The notes beneath the pieces were generated by a model. That model ran no database searches. It was not told the DNA's origin and saw only the letters and a list, made by a program, of their open reading frames with translations. A stretch of 64,000 bases of DNA, taken from positions 1 through 64,000 of the forward strand of contig CAWGHW010000007.1 in the NCBI GenBank assembly GCA_963822485.1. Reading direction: 5' to 3'. The position numbers and the translations under genes are program-made. This DNA is from DASUBV01 sp963822485 (GTDB lineage Bacteria > Actinomycetota > Actinomycetes > Streptosporangiales > Streptosporangiaceae). Positions 33,665-44,244 of the stretch are shown piece by piece; the stretch's first letter is position 1; each line of letters begins with the position of its first letter.

Positions 33665-34017
33665 CGTGCCCCCGTATTCGGTTAGCGGCATCCCCGTGCG
33701 GGACGGTGCCCGCGTGCCGGATCTATCGGAGCATGTAAGTAATTGTCCTGTCAACGGCCGTCCGCGCGGCCATCGGCGTTCCTTGATCCGGAATCCGCGC
33801 GACCCGGCTTTCTTTGCCCGGCCGTGGGAAAGCTGTTAAGCGATTCCGGGCGGCGCGGCGGTGTTCGCGGTCGGACAGCGGGTAATGCTCGCGGTATCTG
33901 CTGACGCCGGGCGGCATGCGTCGCCCTGGGGTTGCTGCGCGCCTCGGCTGGGATGGTCGAATAAGTAGTCGCGGCACCGCGGGCGTCGGCACGGCTACGG
34001 GGGAATCGGGGATACGG

Positions 34018-35298
34018 GTGAATAGCAGCGCGCGGCGACGGGGCCGGGGAAGAATTGCTGTACTGGGCGTGGCCGCGGGAACCGCGGTGGCGTTGTCGCT
34101 CGCGGCGTGCTCGGCCGGGACCTCGGCCCGCACCGCGGCCGCGCAAAAGCAGCACGCTGAGCAGCTTCCGCAGGTGACGATCGCCCCCGGAAATGGCTTG
34201 TCGGACATTCAGCCGGCGGCGGCGATCACCGTGCACGCCGTCCACGGCACCCTGCACAGCGTCCACATCGACGGTGGCAGCGGCCAGGTCCGGGGTCGGC
34301 TCAGCGACGATGGCACCGCCTGGCGCAGCAGCCAGCGGCTGTATCTGTCGCGCCATTACACGGTGACGGCCACCGCCGTCGGCGCGGGCGGGAAGACGGC
34401 CACCGTGACCAGTTCCTTCAGCACGGTAAAGCCCAGGGCGACCTTCCAGGCCTCGACCATCGAGGGCTTCAGGCAGCAATATGGCGTGGGCATGCCGATC
34501 ATCTTGAACTTCAGCCACCCGATAACCCGCAAGGCGGCGGTGGAGCGGGCGATCAGCATCACGACCTCGCGGCCGGTCGTCGGTGCCTGGTACTGGGACG
34601 GCGACAAGACGCTTTACTTCCGGCCCCGCACGTACTGGCCGCAGCACACCCGGGTGACTTTCGACGCCAAGCTCAACGGGGTGGAAGGCGCGCCAGGGGT
34701 TTACGGCAGTCACGATCTCTCCCAGACATTCGACATTGGCGCCTCGCTCATTGTCCAGGTGAGCACGCGCTCGCATTACATGCACATCTATTACAAGCGC
34801 CGGCTCTGGCACACCTGGCCGGTCAGCACCGGCCGGCCCGGCGACGACACGCCCAACGGGACCTACCTGACCATCGAGAAGGGCAACCCGGTCGACATGG
34901 TCGGGCCGGGCTACAACCTCGAGGTCCCGTGGTCAGTCCGGTTCACCTGGAGCGGCGTCTACATCCACGACGCGTACTGGTCGGTGGCCGAGCAGGGCGT
35001 CACCAACGTCAGCCACGGCTGCGTGAACACCTCGCCGGCGCACGCCGAGGAGTACTACAAGCTGGCCGTGCCCGGTGACCCGGTCACCGTGGCCGGCAGC
35101 CCGGTCGCCGGCACCTGGGACGACGGCTGGACGGTCTGGTTCCTGTCCTGGCCGAAGCTGCTGGCGGGCAGCGCGCTGCACGAGGCCGTGGAGGCGGGGC
35201 CGCGCGGCAGCACCTTCACCAGTCCGTCCCAGCTGGCCGCCGCCAACGGCAGCGCGCCGCTCGACCGCCCGCACGCCCGCAACGCCCGCTCCGACTGA
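34018..35298 (+). CDS. L,D-transpeptidase lipoprotein with Ig-like domains
   Basis: A 426-residue lipoprotein: basic N-terminus, hydrophobic stretch and lipobox LSLAAC (Cys about residue 32), two Ig-like domains (about 55-265, including the LppS-type segment FRQQYGVGMPIILNFSHPIT), then the YkuD catalytic domain (about 270-395) with the histidine in YIHDAYW and the cysteine in NVSHGCVNTSP. It forms 3-3 (L,D) cross-links in peptidoglycan outside the membrane, as mycobacterial Ldt enzymes do. GTG 34018 is chosen since it places a normal signal sequence at the N-terminus; the frame is open to 33916. The 350-bp gap to the divergent repeat protein contains no gene I can support. Confidence 0.9.
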   Translation: MNSSARRRGRGRIAVLGVAAGTAVALSLAACSAGTSARTAAAQKQHAEQLPQVTIAPGNGLSDIQPAAAITVHAVHGTLHSVHIDGGSGQVRGRLSDDGTAWRSSQRLYLSRHYTVTATAVGAGGKTATVTSSFSTVKPRATFQASTIEGFRQQYGVGMPIILNFSHPITRKAAVERAISITTSRPVVGAWYWDGDKTLYFRPRTYWPQHTRVTFDAKLNGVEGAPGVYGSHDLSQTFDIGASLIVQVSTRSHYMHIYYKRRLWHTWPVSTGRPGDDTPNGTYLTIEKGNPVDMVGPGYNLEVPWSVRFTWSGVYIHDAYWSVAEQGVTNVSHGCVNTSPAHAEEYYKLAVPGDPVTVAGSPVAGTWDDGWTVWFLSWPKLLAGSALHEAVEAGPRGSTFTSPSQLAAANGSAPLDRPHARNARSD

Positions 35299-35336
35299 TC
35301 GGGACGGGCCCATAGCGCGCTGGCGCGGGGGCTGAG

Positions 35337-36218
35337 CTACCCGGCGAGACGTTCCAGCCGGGCGGCATCCGACGCGGTCGCCGGGGAGAGGATCACGATG
35401 CGGATCATCGGGTCGTCGGCCACGAGCAGGGACGTGCTGTGCAGGGTCAGCGGCCCGGCGCTGGGGTGACGGAACCGCTTGACCCGGCGCTCGGGGCCGG
35501 CCACGTCGCTGCTGGCCCAGAACCGGGCGAAGTCGGGGGAGAGCTGGGTCAGCCGCGCGGGGAGCGCGGTCCAGGCCGGGTCGTCGAGGTGGATCGTCAT
35601 CGCGGCCCGGTACATGGCCACGTGCCGGGCGGCCTCCACTTCCCAGTCGGCGATCAGCGTGCGCCAGCCGGGGTTGGTGAAGCCGAGGTTCAGCATGTTC
35701 GCGGGCCCGTCGGGGCCCGGGTCGAGGCCGCCGAACAGCAGCCCGGCGGGCCGGTTATGGGCCAGTACGTCGAACCGGGCCGAGATGGCGTACGCCGCGG
35801 CCGGCCCGAAACCGGCCACCAGCGCATCCAGCCCGAGACCGGCCGGCGCGAGCGCACCGGCCTGGTCCGCCCCGCCGCGGGCCCGGTCGTCGGGGTCGCG
35901 GGCCAGCGCGAACAGGTGCTCGCGCTCGTGGGCATCCAGCCGCAGCGCATCCGCGATGGCCGTCAGCACGCCGGCCGAGGGCTGGGCCTGGCGGCCCTGC
36001 TCCAGCCACGTGTACCAGGTCAGGCCGACGCTGGCGAGCTGGGCGACCTCCTCGCGGCGCAGGCCGGGAACCCGCCGCACTCCCCAGTCGGGCAGCCCCA
36101 CCTCGGCCGGGCTCAGCCGGGCCCGGCGGGAGCGCAGGAACGCGCCCAGCTCGCGGCGCCGGTCCCGCACCGCATCGCGGGCCGGGCCGGTCTGCTGATC
36201 GCCGCGCGCAGCACCCAT
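35337..36218 (-). CDS. MmyB-type helix-turn-helix transcriptional regulator
   Basis: ATG 36218 gives 293 residues. The N-terminal HTH carries VPGLRREEVAQLASVGLTWY and TWLEQGRQ, the MmyB pattern; the C-terminal ligand domain has SARFDVLAHNRPAGLLFGG and FARFWASSDVAGP and VKRFRHP. The frame extends upstream to 36299 but the first 27 codons have no homologue-like sequence. It is divergent from the alpha/beta hydrolase and probably controls it. It is a paralogue of the regulator at 20.65 kb. Confidence 0.85.
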   Translation of the reverse strand: MGAARGDQQTGPARDAVRDRRRELGAFLRSRRARLSPAEVGLPDWGVRRVPGLRREEVAQLASVGLTWYTWLEQGRQAQPSAGVLTAIADALRLDAHEREHLFALARDPDDRARGGADQAGALAPAGLGLDALVAGFGPAAAYAISARFDVLAHNRPAGLLFGGLDPGPDGPANMLNLGFTNPGWRTLIADWEVEAARHVAMYRAAMTIHLDDPAWTALPARLTQLSPDFARFWASSDVAGPERRVKRFRHPSAGPLTLHSTSLLVADDPMIRIVILSPATASDAARLERLAG

Positions 36219-36257
36219 GACCAGCCCAGGATCCCACGCCGAGCCGGCCCACTGCCA

Positions 36258-36272
36258 GGTAGTGGCGCTACC
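36258..36272. promoter_or_regulatory. Inverted repeat GGTAG-TGGCG-CTACC between MmyB regulator and hydrolase
   Basis: Five-base perfect arms, flanked by CCA on the left and AGG on the right, in the middle of the 105-bp divergent gap. A candidate operator for the regulator. Confidence 0.35.
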
Positions 36273-36322
36273 AGGAGCGCCAGGCGCAGGCTCGCGCACC
36301 GGGGAGCGGCCACACTGACGGC

Positions 36323-37126
36323 ATGACCACCGGTGACATGAAAACAGTCAGCTCAGCTGACGGCACGACGATCGCCTACGACCAGCAGGGCCAGGGACCG
36401 GCCCTGATCCTGGTCGACGGCGCGCTGACCGTTCACTCGTCCGGCTCCGGGTCGGAGCTGGCCCGGCTGCTCGCGCCGCACTTCACGGTCTATGGCTTTG
36501 ATCGGCGCGGCCGCGGCGAGAGCGGGGACACGCTGCCTTACGCGGTCGACCGGGAGATCGACGATATTGAGGCGCTGATCGACCGCGCGGGCGGCTCGGC
36601 GTTCCTCTACGGCCACTCGTCGGGCGGCCCGCTGGCCATGCGGGCGGCCCTGCGGCTGGGCCGTGCGGTCAGCAAGATCGCCCTGTACGAGGCCCCCTAC
36701 AACAACGACCCCGGCGCGCAGGAACCCTGGCGCCAGTACCTGGGGCAGCTGACAACGGCCCTGGCCGAAGGCCGCCGGGGCGACGCGGTGGCCCTGTTCA
36801 TGCGGTTTGTCGGCATGCCCGCCGAGCAGGTCCACGGCCTGCGCCGGACGCCGTTCTGGCCAGCCCTCGAAGCCGTCGCGCCGACGCTGGCCTATGACCA
36901 CGCCGCGATCATGGGCCCGTCCCTGTCGGTGCCGACCGAGCTCGCCGCGCGGGTCTCGGTGCCCGCCCTGGTCATGGCGGGCGACGCCGGCCTTCCGTTC
37001 ATGCCCGGTACGGCGCGGGTGCTGAGCCAGGTCATCCCGCAGGGCCAGCTGCGGATGCTGGAGGGCCAGACGCATCAGGTGAAACCGGGCGTGCTGGCCC
37101 CGGTCCTGGCCGAGTTCCTCGCCTAA
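36323..37126 (+). CDS. Alpha/beta hydrolase
   Basis: A 267-residue single-domain hydrolase. The nucleophile elbow is GHSSGG (serine about residue 98), the acid is probably the aspartate in LVMAGDAG (about 219) and the histidine that in EGQTHQVKP (about 252). The oxyanion region LILVDGALTVHSSG is unusual in lacking the HG dipeptide. Proteins of this type accompany MmyB regulators as short-chain esterases or lactonases; substrate unknown. The stop codon overlaps the end of the minus-strand repeat protein. Confidence 0.85.
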   Translation: MTTGDMKTVSSADGTTIAYDQQGQGPALILVDGALTVHSSGSGSELARLLAPHFTVYGFDRRGRGESGDTLPYAVDREIDDIEALIDRAGGSAFLYGHSSGGPLAMRAALRLGRAVSKIALYEAPYNNDPGAQEPWRQYLGQLTTALAEGRRGDAVALFMRFVGMPAEQVHGLRRTPFWPALEAVAPTLAYDHAAIMGPSLSVPTELAARVSVPALVMAGDAGLPFMPGTARVLSQVIPQGQLRMLEGQTHQVKPGVLAPVLAEFLA

Positions 37127-40022
37127 CCCTGATCAATGCCGGTGGTGACCGAGCCCGCGGTGACGGTGACCGGCCGGGCGCCGCGCCGGGTCGGCGCGCC
37201 CTGGTACCACCGGGCCGCGTAGCGAGTGTCGCCGCAGCCCGCGGTGAACTCGACCTGGTACCGGCCCGCGGCCAGGCCGTCGAGCTCGTAGCGGCCGCCC
37301 GCGGCGGTGATGGCCAGCGCGGCCGAGCGCGCAGTCCGGGGTGAACAGCACCCGGTACCGGCCTGGGGCCAGGCCGGTCAGCGTGTAGCGGCCGCCGAGG
37401 CCGGTCACCCCGGTGCCGGTCACCCCGTCACCGCCGGCCGGCGTCGCCTCCACGCAGATGCCGGGCTCGGCCTTGGCCGGCGACCCGCCCAGCACGGTCC
37501 CGGCCAGCCCGCCCGCCCGGGGCAGCCGGATGGTCGCCACCGTGTGGGTGACGCCGTTGCGCACCGGCACGCCGTGGTACACGATCCCGGCCAGCCGCGA
37601 GGGGGCCAGGCATGGGGCCGCCGTCACGTCCCACCGGCCCGGCGGCACGTCCGGGATCCGGTACCGGCCGGACGGGCCGGTGAGGCCGACCGCCACGCCC
37701 GGCTCCAGGACCGGGACGGCCGTGCCGCTGACCGGAGAGCCGACGAACACGCAGATCCGGGCGGCCGGGCGCCCGGTGCGAGCCGCCACGATCCGCCCGT
37801 TCAGCGTGCCGCCTCGGACGAGCGCGGCGTTGATGTCCCTGGTGACCCGCCCGGTCCGGACCGGCACCGGGGTGGCCGCCGCCTCGCTGGACCGCCGCCG
37901 GTACCACTGGTCGGCGTAGAGCGGGTGTCCGCAGGGCAGGAATACCACCTTGTAGCGGCCCGCCGCCAGGCCCCCGATCCGGTACACCCCGCGCCGGGAG
38001 ATGCCTGCGAGGGGCGTGATGCTCAGCGGCCCCTCGGTAGCCCGGTCGATGGCCAGCACGCAGATCCCGGACAGCCGCCGGCTGCGCGAGCCGGTGACCG
38101 TGCCGGTGATGCTAGCGGCCGGGCGCAGCGCCACGCCCACTCCGGCGGTCACGGTCCCGGCGCCGGCCGACACCCAGTCGCCGCCGTGACCCTGGGGCGC
38201 GAAGACCTGCGACCCGTACCGCGCCGTCCCGCCGCCGCAGCCGGTGATGAACTCGGCCGCGTACTGACCGGGGACTAGGTTGGCCAGGCGGTAGCGCCCG
38301 CCGCGCCCGGTGACCGTGACCGGCGGCGACACCGTGTTGTCCAGCAGATCCAGGTCCAGGTCCGCGACGAAGCTGTCGCCCAGGCCGCCGGCGTAGTTCC
38401 GGGAGATCAGGAGCACGCACACGCCGCGCAGACCCGCGCCCGCGCGGCCGGTGGCCCGGCCGGTGACCGTGGCGCCTGGCAGCATGGCGGCATCGATGCC
38501 GGTCCGTGCCTGGCCGGCCTCGACGGTGATCGGCGTCGCGCCCTCCGCGTTTGGCTGGCCGTCGTAGGACTGCGGGGCGTAGCTGCCGCGGCTGCCACAG
38601 CCGGCCGTGAAGCCGACCGAGTAACGGCCGGGATTCAGGTGCCTGAAGGAGTACTCGCCGGCCCTGCTGGTGACGGCCCCGAAGTCGCTGCTGCCCTTGG
38701 TCATGCCGACGCAGACCCCGGCCAGCGGCGCCCCGCTGGCGTGGCTGGTCACCACGCCGCTGATCGAGCCGCCCTGGGCCAGCTCGCCGTTGATGCCGGT
38801 GGTGGTCTTCCCGTCGGTGACCGCGACCGGACGGCGGCGGTCGGCGCTCAGGTAGTTGCCGGTCTGGTCGCAGTACGCGTCGAACCGGACGTGGTATCGC
38901 CCGGTGCCCAGGTTCTTGATCAGATAGGACCCGTCGGGCCGGGTGCTGGCCTCGACCTGGATGTCCTGCATCTGGCCGAGCCCAGAGGCCACCACGCAGA
39001 TGTGGCTCAGCGGCTGGCCCGAGCGCCGCGCCCGTGCCACCCCGGAGATGCTGGCGCCCGGCCGCAGCGAGGCGTTGATGCCGCGGAAGCGGCGGCCGGG
39101 CCGGGCGTGCAGGTAGGTGGACTTGCGCGGGGTGGCGGCATAGCGCCACCACTGGGGTGCGTAGTTCGCCCGCCCGCCGCAGCCACCGGTGAACTCCACC
39201 TGCCAGCTGCCCGAGGACCCGATCCCTAGGGCGTAGCCGCCGTGCGGGCCGGTGAGGCCCCCTACGGCTTCCGCGCTGTTCCTCGAGCTCATCGAGGCGG
39301 AGACACAGATGCCTGCTAGCGGATGCCCCGAGCGGCTGCGGGCGACGCCCGAGATCGTATCGCCGCCCGAGGTGGCAGGGCCCGCCCGGCGGGCACCGGT
39401 CCGCACGGCGGCGGTCTCCGCGGCCGGACTGGTCAGGCGCAGCGTCACCGGGGCGAGCCGGGCTGGCAGGCCGGCCCGGACCAGCACGCGGGCGGCGTTC
39501 GCGGCCAGGTCGGTGCCGCCCGACCACTGCTCGAAGTACCGGGCCGGGCGGGCGCAGTCCTGGTAGCTGACGGTGTAGGCGCCGGGTCGCAGGCCCGCGA
39601 GCACGTACCGGCCGCCCGCCCCAGCGGCCACGGACACCGTGCCGCCCCGCCCGCTGGCGGTCACGCAGGCGCCGGTCAGGGCCACCCCGTCGGCGCCCCG
39701 GATCACCCCGGTGATCGCGCTGAGGGCGGACGTCGGCCGGGCCCCGGCCGTGGTCGCGGCGCTGGCCGCCACCAAGCTGGGCAGGGTGAGCCGACCGGAC
39801 GCCGCCGCCTGCCGGGCCGCTGCCGCCCAGCCCGCCGTCTGGCTCAGGCCGGGGCCAGGCCGAGGCGGCCGACGCGGCGGCCGCGGTCAGCGCGGGCCGG
39901 CTGAGGGTGGCGGAGCGGGCCGGGCTGGCGGTCGCCGCGCTGGCGGTGGCGGGAACGGCGGCGGCGACGGAGGACAGGACGCCGATCACGGCGAGAGCGC
40001 GGGACAGCCCGCGGCGGTTCAT
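37123..40022 (-). pseudogene. Second carboxypeptidase-regulatory-like repeat protein, two frame breaks
   Basis: A paralogue of the protein at 30.4-33.7 kb. The signal peptide (NRRGLSRALAVIGVLSSVAA, cleavage near ATASA) is in one frame from ATG 40022. Near 39860 the reading must shift to the frame that holds eight repeats (ITGVIRGADGVALTGACV through GGSPAKAEPGICVEA). At about 37330 the frame shifts again: after YRVLFTPDC the next coherent text is ITAAGGRYELDGLAAGRYQV, ending VTTGIDQG and TAG at 37123. At the second break roughly 60 residues of repeat are also missing, so a recombination deletion between repeats or an assembly collapse is likely. Each break could be an error, but as given the gene cannot make a full protein. 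Confidence 0.75.
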
Positions 40023-40196
40023 CACGCGCTGAGCGTAGGGGTCGCAAACCCGGTCATAAAAGACTGAACCTGCGTACAGCAGATAACAACCTGATCACTA
40101 ATGATCCGCAGTAACAGGCCGAGCCCGGCCCGCCGCGATCACGAGCCGGCCATAACGTCGCTCGGGCTGGCGGGCGGGCACGTGATCATGACGGCG

Positions 40197-42363
40197 CTAC
40201 CCGGCCGGGCGGGGGATGGCCAGGGCGTCGACGGCGACGGCGCCATCCGGGCCGCAGATGAGCGGGTTCACGTCCAGGGCCTCGAGGTCGTCGCCCAGCT
40301 CCCTGGCCAGCGCGGACAGGCCGGTGATGGCCTGGAGCGCCGGGGCGAGCGCGGCCGGGGGCGCGCCCCGCACTCCCGCCAGCAGCTTGCTGACCCGCAG
40401 GCCGGCCAGCAGCTCGGCGGCCAGCGGTTCGTCCACCGGCGGGAGGGCGACGGCGCGGTCGGCCAGCAGCTCGACCAGGATGCCGCCGGCGCCGACCACG
40501 ATCAGCGGCCCGAGGCCGGGGTCCCGGATCAGGCCCAGGGCCAGCTCGGGCCCGGCCGGGGCGGTCTGGCAGACCAGCACCCGCCGCCCCAGGCGCTCGG
40601 CCAGGTCGGCGTAGGCGACGGCCAGGGCGCCGGGATCATCCAGGCCCAGCACCACCCCGCCGACGTCGGACTTGTGGGTGATGGCGGGCTCGTCGGTCTT
40701 GAGCACGACGGGGTAGCCGAGCGCCCGGGCGGCGGCGAGCGCCCCGGCCTCGTCGGTGGCGGGCCGGGCGGCCACGGTCGGGATGCCGTACTCGCGCAGC
40801 AGGGCCAGCAGCGGCGCGCCCCCGGTCACCCCGGCGGCCAGCAGCTCGCGGGCCCGCCGCTGCCGGTCCGGGTCGAGGGCAGGCAGCGGCTGGCCGCCCG
40901 GGGCGGCCGGCCTGGGTGCGGCCGGCCTGGATGCGCTGGGCGTGGTCCAGGAGGTGGCGCAGCGCCAGCAGGCCGGTCCTGGTGCCCTCCAGCACCGGGA
41001 CGCCGTGCTCGCGGAGCAGGCCGGCGATCTCGGGGTCGATGGCGCTGCCGAGGTTGCTCAGCACGGCCAGCGGCTTGTCCGTGCGGACCGTGGCGTCGAG
41101 CAGGGCCAGCGGGTAGGAACGGTCGCCGTCCAGCTCGGGCACGAGGTCCACGGCCAGCGCGACGGCGGCGACCGAGGGGTCGCCGGCCAGCGCGGTCAGC
41201 GAGGCGGCGAACAGCTCGCGGGTGTCGGCGCCGGTGCCCCAGACGTCCAGCGGGTTGGCCGGCAGCAGGCCGGGGTCGAGCAGCTTGCCCAGCAGCTCGG
41301 TGGTGGCCGGGCTGATCTTGGCGAAGGGCACGTCGAGCTGCTCGGCGACGTCGGCGGTGTGCGCGCGTTCGAGGCCGGAGTCGTGCACGGTGGCGATGCC
41401 CAGCACCGGCCCGGCGGGCGACTCGCCCGGCTGGGCGAGCGGCTCGGACGGGACCAGCACGGGCGGGATGACGCGCCGGCCGATGGCGAACAGCTCGACG
41501 GTGTCGGTGAGCTCGGCCAGGTCGGCGACGCGGTGCACGCCGTGGGCCCGGGCCAGCGCCTCCCAGCCGCCGTCGGCCGCGGCCAGCGCGCCGGAGTGCG
41601 CGGCCACCATGGCCTGGCCGCTGGCCGACCCGCCGACGGTCAGCAGCACGACGGGGATGTCCCGCTCGGCGGCGGTGGCCAGCACGGCGGCCAGCTGGCC
41701 GGCGTCACGCATGGCCTCGAGCACCAGGGCCAGCACCCGGGTCTCGGGCAGGGCGAGCGCGTACTCCAGGTAGGCCGGGGTGGTGGTGACCAGCTCCTGC
41801 CCGGAGGAGACGGCCAGCGAGAAGCGCAGCCCGCGGCGGGCGCGCAGCAGCGCGGAGAACACCGAGCCGGAGTGGGTGACCAGCGCCACCGGCCCGGCGG
41901 GCATGAGGCTGGCCTCGAGGTAGCCGATGGCCCGCAGGCCGCGGCTGACGTTGATGAACCCCATGCAGCCCGCGCCGCACATCGCCATCCCGGCGCCACT
42001 GGCGATCTTGGCCAGCCGGTCCCGTAGGGGGGCGCGAGTCTGCGACGGGGGCTCGTAGGCGTTGCCGAAGATGAGCGCCGAGCGGTCGCCGCGGGCGGCG
42101 GCCAGCTCGAGCTGCGGCTCGAGCTGGCCGTCGGACACGGCCAGCAGGACGAGGTCGGCCGGCTCGGGCAGGTCAGCCAGCGACGGCAGGCACCGGCGCC
42201 CGTCGATCTCGCCGTAGCGCGGGTTGATGAGGTGGACCCGGGGCCTGGACGGGCTCCGGGTCACCTCCTCGACCATCCGCTGCCCGAACGAGCCCGGCCG
42301 GGGTGACGCCCCGACCAGCGCCACGCTCCGGGCTTGGAGCATCGAGTCCAGCGCGGTACCCAT
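40197..42363 (-). pseudogene. ADP-forming acyl-CoA (acetate-CoA-ligase-like) synthetase, frame-broken
   Basis: The alpha part (from ATG 42363) has the CoA-binding domain start SVALVGASPRPGSFGQRMVE, the succinyl-CoA-ligase-like domain VALVTHSGSVFSALL and ATVHDSGLERAHTADVAE; these enzymes pass phosphate through a histidine. The beta part is an ATP-grasp domain (LLREYGIPTVAARPATDEAG, VVLKTDEPAITHKSDVGGV, LDVNPLICGPDGAVAVDAL), but it is in another frame after about 40905, in a GGCCGCCCCGGGCGG tract. With one base restored the protein is a single-chain alpha-beta synthetase of about 720 residues. It starts 20 nt after the PYROXD2-like gene, so it belongs to the operator-B operon. It would activate or release an organic acid from the pathway. 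Confidence 0.8.
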
Positions 42364-42383
42364 TTGTTAGCGAGAAATCTCGG

Positions 42384-44030
42384 TCACGACCGGCGGGTGA
42401 TCTTGCGTAGCTGGCCCGACCGCTTGCTGGCCTTGCGGTCCGTGATCGCGGCGCGCGCCGCCTGCCAGCCGGGGATGCCGCAGACGCCGCCGCCGGCGTG
42501 GGTGGCGGAGCTGCCGTAGTACAGGCCGGGCACCGGGGTCCGGTAGTCGGCGTAGCCGGGGGCCGGGCGCATGTGGAACAGCTGCTCCAGGGAGAGCTCG
42601 CCGTGGAAGATGTTGCCGCCGACCAGGCCGTAATCGTGCTCCATCTCGTAGGGCCCGACGATGTCCCGGTGCAGGATCGCGGACTTGAGGTTGGGCGCGA
42701 GCTCGTTGTAGCAGTCGATCATGCGGTCGGCGTAGGCCTCCAGCTCGGCGGTGTGCGGCTCCTCGTTCCAGTCGGCCGGCACCCACTGGGTGAACAGCGA
42801 CATGATGTGCGTGCCCTCGGGGGTCAGCGTCTTGTCGAACGCGGTGGGGATCACGCCGTCGCTGAACGGCCGGGCCGCGGGCCGGCCCTCCCTGGCGTCC
42901 TGGAAGGCGCGCTCGATGTACTCCATGGTCGGCGCCATCTCCACCGAGCCGGTGTGGTGCTCCTGGAGCTGCGAGCCGGGGTCGGCGGTGAAGTCGGGCA
43001 GCTCGCCGAGGGCCAGGTTGATCTTGACGACGCCGCTGCGGGTCTTCCAGTGCTGGATGTCGGTGACGAAGTCGTCGGGCAGGTTCTCGGCGCCGACCTG
43101 GTCCAGGAACGCGGTGCGCGGGTGCAGGGTGGACACGACCACCTTGGCCCGCAGTTCCTCGCCGTTGTCGAGTACCACGCCGGCCGCCCGGCCGTCCTCG
43201 ACCAGGATCCGGGCGACCGGGGCGCTGGTGCGCACTTCCGCGCCGTGGCTGCGGGCGGCGGCCTCGATGGCGCTGGACACGCCGCCCATGCCGCCCTCCT
43301 GGAAGCCCCAGTTGCCGAGGTGGCCATCGCCGACGTCGCCGATGGAGTGGTGCGCCATCACGTAGGCGGTGCCGGGCTCGTAGGGCCCGGCCCAGGTGCC
43401 GATCACGCCGTTCACCGCGAGCGCGCCCTTGACCTGCGGGGACTCGAACCAGTCGTCGAGCAGGTCGGCGATGCTCATGGTCATCAGGCGGGTGACGTCG
43501 GCGATCGTGCGCACGTCGAGGCCGCGGTTGCTCCAGGCCAGGCGGAGCGTCTCGGCCAGGTCGCGCGGCTTGCGGGAGCCCAGGTTGGGCGGCACGGTGA
43601 GCAGCAGCGGGCCGAGCACGTCGGCCAGGCCGGCCAGCCAGGCGTCCCAGCGCGGCATGGCGTCGGCGTCGGCCTTGGACCACTTGGAGACTTCCTCGTG
43701 GTTGCGCTTGGCGTCATCGGCGTAGAGCTTGATCGAGCCGCCCTCGGGGAAGGCCTGGTAGTACGGGCCCATGGGGTAGATCTTGTAGCCGTGCCGCTCG
43801 AGCTCCAGGTCGCGGATGATCGTCGGCGGCATGAGGCTCATCACGTAGGACAGCCGGGTGACCTTGAGCTCGGGAGCGTCGGGCCACGGCGCCTCGGTGG
43901 TGGCCGCCCCGCCGGTCTTGTACCGGCCTTCGAGCACGATCGTGCGAGCGCCCGACCGGGCCAGATAGGCGGCCGCGGTGAGGCCGTTATGCCCACCGCC
44001 GACCACGATGGCGTCGTATGTTGCGGCCAT
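42384..44030 (-). CDS. PYROXD2-like FAD-dependent oxidoreductase (phytoene-desaturase superfamily)
   Basis: A 548-residue flavoprotein. The N-terminal dinucleotide motif YDAIVVGGGHNGLTAAAYLA with GHNGL, and VLEGRYKTGGAATTE, place it with the PYROXD2/CrtI-like amine-oxidase-fold family; the C-terminal FAD contact is YYGSSATHAGGGVCGIPGWQ. Carotenoid genes are absent, so phytoene is not a likely substrate. ATG 44030 has GGAGGCA 7 nt upstream. It is divergent from tetR and expressed from a promoter with -35 TTGTCG and -10 TAGACT inside operator B. The ligase follows after 20 nt. Confidence 0.88.
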   Translation of the reverse strand: MAATYDAIVVGGGHNGLTAAAYLARSGARTIVLEGRYKTGGAATTEAPWPDAPELKVTRLSYVMSLMPPTIIRDLELERHGYKIYPMGPYYQAFPEGGSIKLYADDAKRNHEEVSKWSKADADAMPRWDAWLAGLADVLGPLLLTVPPNLGSRKPRDLAETLRLAWSNRGLDVRTIADVTRLMTMSIADLLDDWFESPQVKGALAVNGVIGTWAGPYEPGTAYVMAHHSIGDVGDGHLGNWGFQEGGMGGVSSAIEAAARSHGAEVRTSAPVARILVEDGRAAGVVLDNGEELRAKVVVSTLHPRTAFLDQVGAENLPDDFVTDIQHWKTRSGVVKINLALGELPDFTADPGSQLQEHHTGSVEMAPTMEYIERAFQDAREGRPAARPFSDGVIPTAFDKTLTPEGTHIMSLFTQWVPADWNEEPHTAELEAYADRMIDCYNELAPNLKSAILHRDIVGPYEMEHDYGLVGGNIFHGELSLEQLFHMRPAPGYADYRTPVPGLYYGSSATHAGGGVCGIPGWQAARAAITDRKASKRSGQLRKITRRS

Positions 44031-44060
44031 GAGTGTGCCTCCATGCGGCCCGGATTCGGA

Positions 44061-44103
44061 TTGACTGAATGTTCAGTCTAGAAACCTGATACCGTAACGA
44101 CAA
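44061..44103 (-). promoter_or_regulatory. Promoter of the PYROXD2-like operon with palindromic operator (regulon site B)
   Basis: Palindrome GACTGAATGTTCAGTC at 44063-44078. On the minus strand -35 TTGTCG (44103-44098), 17-bp spacer, -10 TAGACT (44080-44075). The same site lies 180 bp upstream of tetR, so autoregulation is possible, though no convincing plus-strand -10 is seen. Confidence 0.75.
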
Positions 44104-44140
44104 GAGGGCAGTGCCAGTTGGACTGTGCTGATAGGGCAGT

Positions 44141-44172
44141 GTTGATTGACGGAGCAGTTGATTGACGGAGCA
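44141..44172 (+). repeat. Exact 16-bp tandem duplication upstream of tetR
   Basis: GTTGATTGACGGAGCA is present twice in direct succession (44141-44156, 44157-44172). Each copy contains TTGACG, a possible -35 element. It lies between operator B and the tetR start. Confidence 0.7.
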
Positions 44173-44244
44173 ACCTAGTCAGTACCGGCATCGCGGGAGA
44201 ATGATGTGCCAGGTGCGGCACAGCGCGATGAGAGGACTGCTGCG

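Noticed and set aside
42384..44030. Phytoene desaturase of a carotenoid pathway
   Set aside because: GHNGL-type N-terminus and C-terminal motif fit PYROXD2-like proteins, and no carotenoid gene is nearby.
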